In this document: piece by piece, positions 1 to 8,074 of the stretch | Layout: the number at the start of each line of letters is the position of its first letter | Position numbering within the stretch: position 1 is the first letter of the stretch | Source of the DNA: Neobacillus bataviensis LMG 21833 | GTDB taxonomy: Bacteria > Bacillota > Bacilli > Bacillales > Cytobacillaceae | Direction of reading: 5' to 3' | Assembly (NCBI RefSeq): GCF_000307875.1 | Contig: NZ_AJLS01000097.1 | Location: forward strand, 52,657-116,656 | DNA length: 64,000 nt | Notes under the pieces: model-generated | Told to the model about the DNA's origin: nothing | Database searches by the model: none | The model's input: only the letters and a program-made list of their open reading frames with translations | Program-made: the position numbers and the translations under genes

Positions 1-308
1 GAAGTTGCTATAAAAATATGAATTCCTATATTATTATTTCCACTTAATGCTTCAACAACAGCGTCAATATCTTCTTTATTTGTCCGTGCCAGGCTGACAA
101 CAATTGGTTTTTCAACTGCTTCAGCAACGGCGCGAACCGCCTTCAAGTCACCAGGTGAGGCTGCAGCAAAGCCTGCCTCAATCACATCAATGCCAGCCTT
201 TTCCAATTGCTTGGCAATTTCCACTTTCTCAGCAAGATTCAGACTGACTCCCGGCGTTTGTTCCCCATCTCTCAAGGACGTGTCAAACAGGTAAATTTTT
301 TTACTCAC
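1..308 (-). CDS. leuA: 2-isopropylmalate synthase N-terminus (partial)
   Basis: This is the first ~102 codons of a DRE-TIM metallolyase; the gene runs off the left edge. The start is GTG at 308, behind an AAAGGGGA ribosome site, and reads SKKIYLFDTSLRDGEQTPG. The DTSLRDGEQ motif holds the Arg-Asp pair that binds the divalent metal and 2-oxoacid in this family. The following EKVEIAKQLEKAGIDVIEAG also matches isopropylmalate synthases. LeuA joins acetyl-CoA to 2-oxoisovalerate in leucine synthesis. The T-box leader just upstream supports a leucine role. Citramalate or homocitrate synthase cannot be excluded from the N-terminus alone. Confidence 0.8.
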   Translation of the reverse strand, partial: MSKKIYLFDTSLRDGEQTPGVSLNLAEKVEIAKQLEKAGIDVIEAGFAAASPGDLKAVRAVAEAVEKPIVVSLARTNKEDIDAVVEALSGNNNIGIHIFIAT

Positions 309-341
309 TATTATTCCCCTTTCATCAGGAAGTCTATTATG

Positions 342-606
342 AAAACAAAAAAAACCTTCACTTTAGAGGGGCGAAAATAATTCACGGTACCACCCTCTTT
401 TACCGCACACAACATACGGCCTCTTTAAGTAAAAGATTTACTTTGCAATGTTACGGCTGCAACCGTACTTCCTACTTAATTCAGAAGTCGACTCCAAGGT
501 GAGTAGCCTCAAATGTCAACACCTATTCTCAGCATCCATAGGTTCTCTGTGCTTGACATGAAGAAGCGTTTCCTTTTCATCATCAATTTTATTAACTATT
601 CATAAT
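342..606 (-). promoter_or_regulatory. T-box leader (leucine) upstream of leuA
   Basis: On the minus strand the transcript carries the T-box signature AGGGTGGTACCGTG (revcomp of about 384-397), which pairs with an uncharged tRNA acceptor end. It is followed by a competing stem (AGAGGG with CCCTCT) and a run of eight T at about 346-353, as expected for a terminator/antiterminator switch. Stem I lies at about 480-600. The likely specifier is CUC (Leu; revcomp of 501-503), because it is directly followed by ACCUUGGAG, the usual context after a specifier. The Leu assignment is inferred from that context and from the downstream leuA-like gene. Confidence 0.85.
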
Positions 607-613
607 AATTTAA

Positions 614-642
614 ATTATATGATAATTAATATTCCAATTCAA
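614..642 (-). promoter_or_regulatory. SigA-type promoter of the leuA T-box transcript
   Basis: Reading the minus strand, TTGAAT (revcomp of 637-642) and TATAAT (revcomp of 614-619) are separated by exactly 17 bases. The transcription start would fall near 607, just before the T-box stem I. Confidence 0.75.
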
Positions 643-670
643 TACTTTAAAGTAAAAAAATGAAAATCAT

Positions 671-1750
671 TTACAATCTAATTTGATTTATGTTTGTTAC
701 TAGCGGATATAAAGATTCAGATCCATGTGATAAGATTCTTTCCCCTAAGCGAGCTGCCCAAACAGTTTCATTACCAAACTCTTCACGCCAAGCCCAAAGG
801 CGACGTGTATATTGCTGGAGTACATGTTCATCGGTGAATCCTATTGCACCGTGTATTTGATGTGCTATTGGTGTAACGGTGCCCGCTGCCTGACCCAATC
901 TAATTTTGGCTAAAGCTATGCTTGGCCACGAAGCTTCTTCCTCTGAATCTGAAATTGCCATGTTTGACGCTACCCCAGCTGCAGTGACCTCCCCAGCCAA
1001 GATAGCCAATTGCTGCTGGACAGCTTGGAAACGCCCAATTGAACGGCCAAACTGCTCCCGTTCTTTTGCATATGAAACTGATAATTCTAAAACTCGCTCT
1101 AAAGCCCCGCTCATTAAGGCGATGCGCGTTAATGCTGCTCGTGTGAAAATTGCTGTTTCGTCCATATGAGAAGTCATTGTTTTTACATTCTCTATCTCTA
1201 CACCGACATGATTAAAAATCACTTCATCCAATGACTCGCCTGCCAGGTTTTCTCCATTATTAATGGTTAATAAATCAGGATGAAGCAGTGCAGCAACTAA
1301 AGAATCACCACAATAACCTAAGACTACAATAGCCTTTGCAAAGCGCGCCCAACTAACCTTTTTTGCAGTACCTGAGATGTCCCAACCAGCAGGTGTATTC
1401 GTAAATTTTACAGAATCAGTTGAAGATGGCATAACAATAGCCAAAGGACCATCCGGAAAAGGTAAGTTGCAAGTAGAAAGAACCCATTTTGATAAAAGTG
1501 TCTCTGCTAAAGGTATTGGGGCTGCAAAGCGGCCTGCTGCCTGCAATACACTTAACGCATCACCAAGTGAACCGCCAGATCCTTGCATCTCCACAGGAAT
1601 AGATATATTCGTTATCCCTGTTTCCTCCAATGTATCCCACAATGGAGCCGGCCAAATTCCCTGTTCAACCTTAGTGATAACCTCTTTCGTACAGTGATCC
1701 TTTAATATTTTTTCAGTAGTAGTTAAAAGAATATCCCGAATTTCACTCAT
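671..1750 (-). CDS. acyl-CoA dehydrogenase, small/beta-type subunit
   Basis: The 359-residue protein has the acyl-CoA dehydrogenase fold but is shortened in the middle domain, and the C-terminal half (RTQFGR-like EREQFGRSIGRFQAVQQQ) carries the FAD-binding helices. It lacks the usual YEG catalytic segment and ends in a helix with WAWREEFGNETVW. It overlaps the preceding dehydrogenase by ATGA, so the two are translationally coupled and probably form a heteromeric enzyme, as known for FadE/ChsE-type pairs that oxidise bulky acyl-CoAs. A paralogous pair stands at 32504-34722. Substrate unknown. It is the last gene of the 34-kb minus-strand cluster. Confidence 0.85.
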   Translation of the reverse strand: MSEIRDILLTTTEKILKDHCTKEVITKVEQGIWPAPLWDTLEETGITNISIPVEMQGSGGSLGDALSVLQAAGRFAAPIPLAETLLSKWVLSTCNLPFPDGPLAIVMPSSTDSVKFTNTPAGWDISGTAKKVSWARFAKAIVVLGYCGDSLVAALLHPDLLTINNGENLAGESLDEVIFNHVGVEIENVKTMTSHMDETAIFTRAALTRIALMSGALERVLELSVSYAKEREQFGRSIGRFQAVQQQLAILAGEVTAAGVASNMAISDSEEEASWPSIALAKIRLGQAAGTVTPIAHQIHGAIGFTDEHVLQQYTRRLWAWREEFGNETVWAARLGERILSHGSESLYPLVTNINQIRL

Positions 1751-2907
1751 CTTACCCCCAACCCCCTTGCAATAATACCGCGAAGAATTTCTGTTGCTCC
1801 ACCGCGCAATGTGAATCCCGGTGCGTGCAAGATGGCTTCAGCCATTAATACTTCAAAGCGGGAATCTGATGTCTCCGAAGGAATAATTGACACAAGCAGA
1901 CGAATAGTTTCAGTTACATCTTTTTCAAATTGTGTCCCTAAATCCTTCACTAATGCAGCGGCAATTTCGGGAGATTGGCCCTTCTCCAACAAACCAGCGA
2001 CCCCTAACGACATATGGCGCAGCGTCCATAAGCGGGTTGTAAGGTTTCCAATTGCAACATGTACAGACTTGTCTCGACTTTCACCAACTATACGTATAAA
2101 TTCCTTAAATAAAGGAAAAGTACTGAGAAATCTTTCGGGACCGCTTCTTTCAAAAGCTAAATCAGCCATGACTTGCTTCCAGCCATTCCCTGTTGTCCCG
2201 ATAACCATGTAATCAGGCACTTCTACATCTTCAAAAATCACCTCGTTAAAGTGATGCTCCCCATTCATTAATCGGATCGGCCGAACGGTCACGCCTGGAG
2301 TTGATAAATCCACAATAATCTGGCTGAAGCCGGCCCGGCGATCTTCTGTCCGAGGCTCTGTCCTGCAAAAGACAATTATTTGATGGGCACGGTGGGCACC
2401 ACTGGTCCAGATTTTGCTTCCATTAATCCTCCAACCGCCATCGATTCTTTCTGCCTTTGTGGAAACAGAAGCCAAATCAGATCCGGAATTTGGCTCGCTT
2501 AGGCCAATCGCTACGAACCACTCGCCATTTGCGTATTTGGGAAGGTATTTTTGCTTTTGTTCTTCCGAACCAAATTTTAATAGCAGCGGTCCTGTTTGAC
2601 GGTCGGCAATCCAATGGGCAGCAACTGGTGCACCAGCTGCCAACAGTTCTTCTGTTACGACAAACCGTTCTAAAGCTGTCCGTTCATGTCCTCCATATTT
2701 TTTGGGAAAGGTCATTCCCAGCCAACCGCGCTTACCCAGCTTTAAGCTAAATTCAGGGTCAAAACCGCCCAGCCATGAATCACATTGTGGGGCAAACGAC
2801 TTGGAAGCGAGTTCTTCTTTAATAAAATCTCGGACTTCAGCCCGCAATTCTTCTGCGCTTTTGGGAAGCTCTACAAAAGGCAGCTGCAACTCTTTAAACA
2901 AATTCAA
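1747..2907 (-). CDS. acyl-CoA dehydrogenase, large/alpha-type subunit
   Basis: A 386-residue acyl-CoA dehydrogenase that introduces an alpha-beta double bond using FAD. The segment IGLSEPNSGSDLAS and SKIWTSGAH match the FAD/substrate loops of the family. The C-terminal YEG glutamate is replaced (TLRGGATEILRG). The likely catalytic base is a Glu on helix G in LAFERSGPERF, as in isovaleryl-CoA-type enzymes. This is inference from position. Two TTG codons (2907 and 2901) may serve as start; the one at 2901 has the better distance to the GGGAGG ribosome site. Close paralogue of the gene at 33568. Confidence 0.9.
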   Translation of the reverse strand: MNLFKELQLPFVELPKSAEELRAEVRDFIKEELASKSFAPQCDSWLGGFDPEFSLKLGKRGWLGMTFPKKYGGHERTALERFVVTEELLAAGAPVAAHWIADRQTGPLLLKFGSEEQKQKYLPKYANGEWFVAIGLSEPNSGSDLASVSTKAERIDGGWRINGSKIWTSGAHRAHQIIVFCRTEPRTEDRRAGFSQIIVDLSTPGVTVRPIRLMNGEHHFNEVIFEDVEVPDYMVIGTTGNGWKQVMADLAFERSGPERFLSTFPLFKEFIRIVGESRDKSVHVAIGNLTTRLWTLRHMSLGVAGLLEKGQSPEIAAALVKDLGTQFEKDVTETIRLLVSIIPSETSDSRFEVLMAEAILHAPGFTLRGGATEILRGIIARGLGVR

Positions 2908-2930
2908 AACCTCCCAATGTATGCTTTTTC

Positions 2931-4097
2931 TTAGTAGGATTTAGGCAAGCCAAGGACGTGTTCGCTGATATAATTGAGCACCATCTGCTGAGAGATTGGG
3001 GCAATTTTTAATAGTCTTGCTTCACGCCAATATCTTTCAACATGGAATTCCTTGGCATAACCGAATCCTCCAAACGTTTGCAAGGCTCTATCACAAGCTT
3101 CAAATACTACTTCTCCTGCAATGTATTTGGCTGTATTGGCTTCAGCGCCGCTAGGAAGCCCCTTATCATAATTTACAGCAGCACGCTGCCAAAGAAGCTC
3201 AGCTGCCTCTAACTTTGCATAACTATCAGCAAGAGGGTGCTGAATCGATTGATTCTTCCCGATTGGACGGTTGAACACCACTCTCTCATTTGCATACTTC
3301 ACCGCCTTTTTCAAAGCAGCCCTTCCTAATCCGCAAAATTCAGCAGCTAACAATATTCGTTCCGGATTTAAGCCATCTAACAAATGATAAAACCCCCTGC
3401 CGACCTCTCCGACTACATCACTGGCATCAACTGGCAGGTCCTCAATGAATAATTCATTGGAATCCACCGCATGCCTTCCAAGCTTTTCAATCTCCTTGAT
3501 AGTGGTATATCTCTCATCCAGATCTGCTAAAAATAATGTCATCCCTTCGGTTCTCTTTTTACAATCTTTTAATGGTGTTGTTCTCGCTAGCAATAATACT
3601 TTACTAGATTCTTTAGCTTTCGTATTCCAAACCTTTTGTCCGTTGATGATATAACGGTCCCCGTCCTTACGCGCAAAAGTGGAAATGCTTGGAGTATCAG
3701 AGCCTGCATCCGGTTCAGTTACTCCAAATGAAACATGGAGATTTCCTTTTGCTGCTTCTGGCAGGTATTTTTGTTTCATTTCCTCGGAACCATGTTTGAC
3801 AACCGGGTTTAATCCGAACATGGAAAGATGCAAGGTGGTGCCGCCGTTCATTCCTGCTCCCGATTCCGCAACTGCGTTTAATACTATGCAGGCCTCCATT
3901 ATTCCCAATCCAGCGCCACCATATTTCTCGGGGATGGCAATCCCTAACCAGCCGCCCTCCGCAAAGGCGTTATAAAATTCCCAAGGAAATCTATGTTCAT
4001 TATCACAATTCATCCAATAATTATCATCAAACTGTGAGCAAAGTCTGCTAACCTCTTTTTTTAACGTTATTCGCTCCGGTGTCCATTCAAAATCCAT
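2931..4097 (-). CDS. acyl-CoA dehydrogenase
   Basis: A full-length 388-residue acyl-CoA dehydrogenase with ATG behind GGAAGGGA. Motifs are FGVTEPDAGSDTPS (FAD loop), NGQKVWNTKAKESS, and RPIGKNQSIQHPLAD. The candidate catalytic Glu is in LDGLNPERIL on helix G, because the C-terminal position reads IAPISQQ rather than YEG. C-terminal FGGFGYAKEFHVER is typical of the family. It stands alone rather than paired, 23 bases before the start of the next dehydrogenase in transcription order, so it probably acts on a different intermediate of the same pathway. Substrate not predictable. Confidence 0.9.
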   Translation of the reverse strand: MDFEWTPERITLKKEVSRLCSQFDDNYWMNCDNEHRFPWEFYNAFAEGGWLGIAIPEKYGGAGLGIMEACIVLNAVAESGAGMNGGTTLHLSMFGLNPVVKHGSEEMKQKYLPEAAKGNLHVSFGVTEPDAGSDTPSISTFARKDGDRYIINGQKVWNTKAKESSKVLLLARTTPLKDCKKRTEGMTLFLADLDERYTTIKEIEKLGRHAVDSNELFIEDLPVDASDVVGEVGRGFYHLLDGLNPERILLAAEFCGLGRAALKKAVKYANERVVFNRPIGKNQSIQHPLADSYAKLEAAELLWQRAAVNYDKGLPSGAEANTAKYIAGEVVFEACDRALQTFGGFGYAKEFHVERYWREARLLKIAPISQQMVLNYISEHVLGLPKSY

Positions 4098-4170
4098 TAT
4101 ATCCCTTCCTTTAAAAAGAATTGGCTACTCATTTAAACAACTTCATTCAAAATATTTTCAAAAGCACTTA

Positions 4171-4623
4171 TCAGTTATGTTTTTTTCGCATTAAAGCCAC
4201 ACGTTGACAACACATCACAATTTCTTCATGTTGATTTCTAGCACGATGTTCTAAAAATACGAGACCTTCTTTAGGTCTTGACTTTGATTCACGTTTGTTC
4301 AGTACTTCCGTTTCAACATAGATGGTATCTCCCGCAAATACGGGTTTCGGAAACTCAACTTTATCAAAGCCAAGGTTTCCGACAGTTGTGCCAAGTGTGG
4401 TATCGTTTACAGTAAGGCCAATGGCTAAACCTAAGGTAAATAGACTATTCATTAAGGGTTTCCCGAACTCTGCCCTTGACGAGTACTCTTCATCAAGATG
4501 CAACGGCTGCGGATTCATTGTAAGAGTAGAGAATAATACATTGTCATAATCATAGACAGTACGGCCGGTCTTATGTGAAAAGATATGTCCAATCTCAAAA
4601 TCTTCATAGTATAATCCCGTCAA
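4171..4623 (-). CDS. MaoC-family hotdog hydratase
   Basis: A 150-residue single hotdog domain. It starts at TTG 4623, seven bases after GAGGAGG. MaoC-type proteins hydrate 2-enoyl-CoA to 3-hydroxyacyl-CoA. The segment YEDFEIGHIFSHKTGRTV and the catalytic-type Asp/His region (TMNPQPLHLDEEYS) match the family, as does GDTIYVETEVL in the C-terminal half. Length is that of one hotdog domain, so it should dimerise. It lies 28 bases after the UGSC partner gene and before three dehydrogenases, consistent with a hydration step in CoA-thioester oxidation. Related mesaconyl- or methylfumaryl-CoA hydratases are possible alternatives. Confidence 0.85.
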   Translation of the reverse strand: MTGLYYEDFEIGHIFSHKTGRTVYDYDNVLFSTLTMNPQPLHLDEEYSSRAEFGKPLMNSLFTLGLAIGLTVNDTTLGTTVGNLGFDKVEFPKPVFAGDTIYVETEVLNKRESKSRPKEGLVFLEHRARNQHEEIVMCCQRVALMRKKHN

Positions 4624-4651
4624 TTACATACCTCCTCTAATATCATTACAC

Positions 4652-5707
4652 TTAATATTTGTAGGGATTTATCTGGGAACAATGAAGGTCGCCGCCAAAT
4701 CCCCAGCCGTGAAGAACCATGGAAAAACGTCCTAATCCACCGGCAACGGTTACGGCAATACGATCCGGGCTTTTAACGAGCGGGACCATTTCACTATCAT
4801 CAGCTTCTTGAAGCCACTTGGGCCAAAACGCCTCTTTATTTTCCTTACTGTACATGCCACCCGTCTTTGCCAGATGCATGGGGACACGGGCTTTTTCAAA
4901 CAAAAACTCTTTAACATCCTGTTTTGTCCAATGGTCTTTTGCAATGGTTGCTGCATGCTCTGGGCTGATAACCACCATCACATCTCCATGGCAATGCAAA
5001 TTATTATTACCTAATGTTGCCATGGTATCGGCGATTGTTGCCAAAATCCCTTTTGCATGATGATTAATGTGATCATTTACACTGTGTGGCGCCTCACAGG
5101 CAAAGATTGTTGCAGCGCTGGCATCGCGTGCGAGCCCATAATCTTCATGCAAGCTTGCCCACGGATTTGATTCTTCGTCCTCTGCTATACAAAAGGAAAA
5201 TTTCCCTGGATGGCCAAATGTAGAGTTGTCCAATTCCCCGGGAATCGCCCCTCCCAAGTTCAATAAAATGAGGCGAATTGCCCGGCCAATCGTGGCATTT
5301 GCTCTAAATCCCGATCCAAAAACATTACTGCCGAAATTGATTCCAAGCTTTTTTACAATTGATCCGCTGACAACGAGCAAAGGAGCACAATTATGCGTAG
5401 TTGCCTGCACGCCATTTAAATTAAAGGTGGGCTTTAACATGGTCTCTAATGCTGTAAAAACAACAGGTGCATATTCTGGCTTGCAGCCAGCCATCACCAT
5501 ATGAATAGCCACTTTTTCAACAGTCGCTACACCCATCATGGGCGGGATAATTCCTACAATTTCTAGAGGGTCGCGGTCAACTTCCTTTAAGACCTCATCC
5601 ACTCTTTCCCGTGTTGGGGGCACAACAGGAAGTCCATCGTACCACGCCTCTTCGAAAAGCCCATCTTCAATCGTTAAAATTTTTGAAGAAACACCCAAAT
5701 TGCTCAT
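4652..5707 (-). CDS. UGSC-selenoprotein partner protein
   Basis: I do not know a biochemical function for this 351-residue soluble protein. It is homologous to the C-terminal ~340 residues of the fused selenoprotein at 12771-14426. Shared blocks are GLP(V/I)(V/I)PP near the N-terminus, AGC(K/R)PEY, ATTH(N/P)CA, a KF(S/T)FC(I/F)AE block followed by NPW, an NDH motif, and (S/G)PEHA with a KARVP segment. Conserved Cys and His in GCKPEY and TTHNCA could be catalytic or metal-binding. Its ATG overlaps the stop of the separate UGSC selenoprotein (ATGA), so both are made together. Separation here and fusion there argue that the two domains form one enzyme. Confidence 0.8.
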   Translation of the reverse strand: MSNLGVSSKILTIEDGLFEEAWYDGLPVVPPTRERVDEVLKEVDRDPLEIVGIIPPMMGVATVEKVAIHMVMAGCKPEYAPVVFTALETMLKPTFNLNGVQATTHNCAPLLVVSGSIVKKLGINFGSNVFGSGFRANATIGRAIRLILLNLGGAIPGELDNSTFGHPGKFSFCIAEDEESNPWASLHEDYGLARDASAATIFACEAPHSVNDHINHHAKGILATIADTMATLGNNNLHCHGDVMVVISPEHAATIAKDHWTKQDVKEFLFEKARVPMHLAKTGGMYSKENKEAFWPKWLQEADDSEMVPLVKSPDRIAVTVAGGLGRFSMVLHGWGFGGDLHCSQINPYKY

Positions 5708-6291
5708 GCGGTAACCTCCTGTTTAAAACCATTTCTTATAAGGGCCTCTTTTATTTGTGGATAATATTGATGGGCAATTTCCACCACTTCCTCCACTTTT
5801 AACCCAGCAATTGGGTGAGGGACGAACACAATTTCCAAATCTTCCCTTTTTAACGCCTTGATTTGCGCTAAAGCTTCTCGCCGGAATGCTTCTGTAATTA
5901 ATACAACTGATTTAATGCCTAATCCTTCCAAAATAATTCCGTCGCGCACACTGCACGATGTACATGACCCTCAGTCACCAATGCCGGTAATTGCAAAATG
6001 GGTTCGTTCCACAATTGGCGATACTAAGTCTCTACTGACGGTTTGTGAAGCATTTAGCTTTTTCTGATGAACAAATTCCAAACCCTTAAAATCTTTCTGA
6101 AGGGATTTCTCAATTTCACCCAAAAAAGGGTCAACGTTCCATTTATTATTGCTGATTATTCCTAAAACAAGGCTGCTCTGTTCATCCTCCTTAATCCTTT
6201 TCACTATGTTACGATCTCCTGTTTCATTTGCAGCTGTAATAACTAGGCTAGCTCTAATTTCTTCTGGTTTCGGATTCAATACACGAATCAT
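5704..6291 (-). CDS. UGSC-family selenoprotein (UGA read as selenocysteine)
   Basis: A 195-residue protein when the in-frame TGA (revcomp of 5971-5973, residue 107) is read as selenocysteine. The start is ATG 6291 (MIRVLNP), six bases after GAGGAGG; an ATG at 6297 abuts that site and is unlikely. The core reads ITGIGD-U-GSCTSCSV, giving a UxxC redox motif, then an alpha/beta segment ending in PHPIAG. The second copy at 12771 shares MIRV, ITG..D-U-GSCTS and HPI.G. A SECIS-like hairpin follows the UGA. The UGSC name is known to me from genome annotation, where function is undefined. Downstream of thioredoxin-reductase-like 6329 and overlapping its partner 4652. A plain-stop reading would make two useless fragments in the same frame. 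Confidence 0.93.
5942..5958 (-). promoter_or_regulatory. SECIS hairpin of UGSC selenoprotein 1
   Basis: In the mRNA the sequence UCGUGC-AGUGU-GCGCGA begins 13 bases after the UGA. It forms six pairs (one U-G) with a five-base loop containing GU, the feature that SelB reads in bacterial SECIS elements. The same loop occurs in the second locus with compensatory stem changes. Confidence 0.85.
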
Positions 6292-6328
6292 ATCCATCCT
6301 CCTCTAACATTCATAATATAAGGGATCA

Positions 6329-7243
6329 TCAATTGTTTTCTTCCAAAAACTTTTGAACCTCAATTGCAGCAGTAATTCCATCTCCAACAGCTGATCCAGC
6401 CTGCCTGACCGAACCAACACGCAAATCGCCGGCTGCGAACAAGCCCTTTATCGAAGTTTCCATGCGAATATCTGTTTTAACATAGCCTTGCTCATCTAAA
6501 ATTTCCGGGAGATCTTTTACCATTTGTGAATTTGGTTTCGAGCCGACATAAATAAACACGCCATTTGTCTTCCATTCTTCTTCTTTTCCATTTTTATTTA
6601 ACAGGACTGACTCTACGTAGTTCGTGCCGCGGATTTCTTTAAGCGTGGCATTCCAAATAAAGTCTATTTTTTCATTTTTTAAAGCCCGGTCCTGTAAAAT
6701 CTTGCTTGCCCGGAGTTGGTCCCTTCGGTGTGCGATTGTAACCTTTGCATACCGTGTTAAGAAAATCCCTTCATCTAATGCAGCATCTCCTCCCCCTACT
6801 ACAACCAGCTCCTTGTCCATAAAATAAGCACCGTCACAAGTTGCACAATAGGATACACCCCTTCCTGAGAATTCTTCTTCACCTGGAACGCCCAGCTTAT
6901 TATGGGTAGACCCGGTTGCTAAAATAACTGTTTTGGATTCTATTACACTTCCATCATCTTTATGTAATTGGAAGATGCCATTTGTTTTGGAAATCCCTTG
7001 AACATAACCCAAATCAATCTCAGTTCCAAATTTAGTGGCTTGCTCCAGCATCCGTGCCATTAGTTCCGGTCCGTCAATACCTTCGGGAAAGCCCGGATAG
7101 TTCTCAACCAATTCCGTTTCTCCTAATTGTCCCCCTGCCAAATTTGCATCAATTAAAATAGCGGTTAATTGTGCCCGGCCAGTATAAATGGCTGCAGATA
7201 ATCCTGCCGAGCCTGCACCTATAATTGCGCAATCATAAATCAT
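6329..7243 (-). CDS. thioredoxin-reductase-like FAD/NAD(P)H oxidoreductase
   Basis: A 304-residue two-domain flavoprotein. The N-terminal GAGSAGLSAA binds FAD, CATC (about residues 133-136) is the redox disulfide, GGGDAALDEG with HRRDQLRA is the NADPH domain, and FAAGDLRVGSVRQ closes the FAD site. Length and motifs are those of TrxB. It is likely a cluster-specific paralogue and not the housekeeping enzyme, because it lies 37 bases upstream of the UGSC selenoprotein and in the same transcript. A job in supplying electrons to the U-G-S-C site is inference from this position. Strong ribosome site AAAGGAGG before ATG. Confidence 0.9.
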   Translation of the reverse strand: MIYDCAIIGAGSAGLSAAIYTGRAQLTAILIDANLAGGQLGETELVENYPGFPEGIDGPELMARMLEQATKFGTEIDLGYVQGISKTNGIFQLHKDDGSVIESKTVILATGSTHNKLGVPGEEEFSGRGVSYCATCDGAYFMDKELVVVGGGDAALDEGIFLTRYAKVTIAHRRDQLRASKILQDRALKNEKIDFIWNATLKEIRGTNYVESVLLNKNGKEEEWKTNGVFIYVGSKPNSQMVKDLPEILDEQGYVKTDIRMETSIKGLFAAGDLRVGSVRQAGSAVGDGITAAIEVQKFLEENN

Positions 7244-7262
7244 GAATAATCCTCCTTTCCAT

Positions 7263-8042
7263 CTATTTTCCTAGAAAATTAGGTTCTCTTTTTTCAAAAA
7301 ACGCATTAACGCCTTCTTTGAAATCTTCTGTTTGACTGCATAAATCCTGTCCTTGGGCTTCCAACTCCAATAAAACTTTTAAATCACGGTTGATATGCTG
7401 ATTCATGATTTTTTTTGTCATTCCGACTGAAATTGGTGGTTTTTTTGCCAACTTTTCTGCAAATTCGATTGCTTCTGCTAATAGTGTTTCAACTGGCACC
7501 ACCCGATTAACAATCCCAATTCGGTGGGCTTCTTCTGCGGATATCCGCTCACCCATAAACATGAGTTCTTTTGCTTTGTGCGGGCCGACTAACATCGGAA
7601 GAAAATGCATCGCAGCAAAGTCTGGAATTAATCCAATATTCACAAAACTCTGGACAAAAAACGCTTGTTCAGACGCAAAAATAACATCACATAACAATGC
7701 AAGGCTAAAACCCGCTCCAGCAGCTGCCCCGTTTACCGCTGCAATTATTGGCTTTTCCATTTCCACCATTTTCATAATCAGCGGGTGTGAGGATTGCAAT
7801 CTTTTTATGGTTTCAAGAGGTTTTGATTTTCGGATTGTAGAGAGATCTCCGCCCGCTGAAAATGCTTTTCCTTCTCCTGTCAATATAATCGTTTTAATGT
7901 CTTCATCTTGTTCTGCTTGTGAAAAAGCCCGAAACAGTTCCTTTCGCATCTCGATTACCAGGGCATTACGTTTATTTGGTTCATTTAGCCGGATAATTTG
8001 AATATTACCTATCTTTTCTATTAATAAATAATCAAAATCCAT
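7263..8042 (-). CDS. enoyl-CoA hydratase/isomerase family (PaaG-like)
   Basis: A 259-residue crotonase starting at ATG 8042 after CGAGGAGG; an upstream ATG at 8078 has no such site. The oxyanion segments GKAFSAGGDLS and AAVNGAAAGAGFSLALLCD are clear. The position of the first catalytic Glu of hydratases reads QSFVNIG, without Glu, while the next loop reads IGLIPDFAAMHFLP, with Asp as in PaaG-type isomerases. It may therefore isomerise a double bond rather than hydrate. It follows the LeuB-like gene by 32 bases and precedes the thioredoxin-reductase-like gene. Confidence 0.88.
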   Translation of the reverse strand: MDFDYLLIEKIGNIQIIRLNEPNKRNALVIEMRKELFRAFSQAEQDEDIKTIILTGEGKAFSAGGDLSTIRKSKPLETIKRLQSSHPLIMKMVEMEKPIIAAVNGAAAGAGFSLALLCDVIFASEQAFFVQSFVNIGLIPDFAAMHFLPMLVGPHKAKELMFMGERISAEEAHRIGIVNRVVPVETLLAEAIEFAEKLAKKPPISVGMTKKIMNQHINRDLKVLLELEAQGQDLCSQTEDFKEGVNAFFEKREPNFLGK

Positions 8043-8074
8043 CTGCAAAACCTCCTCGTAAAATGGCACATATA

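Noticed and set aside
5971..5973. UGA as a true stop or sequencing error splitting two genes
   Set aside because: The frame is continuous, the second copy has the same UGA, and both have matched hairpins.
7405..8001. Long antisense open frame across the crotonase gene
   Set aside because: Shadow of the minus-strand gene; composition lacks domain features and there is no ribosome site.
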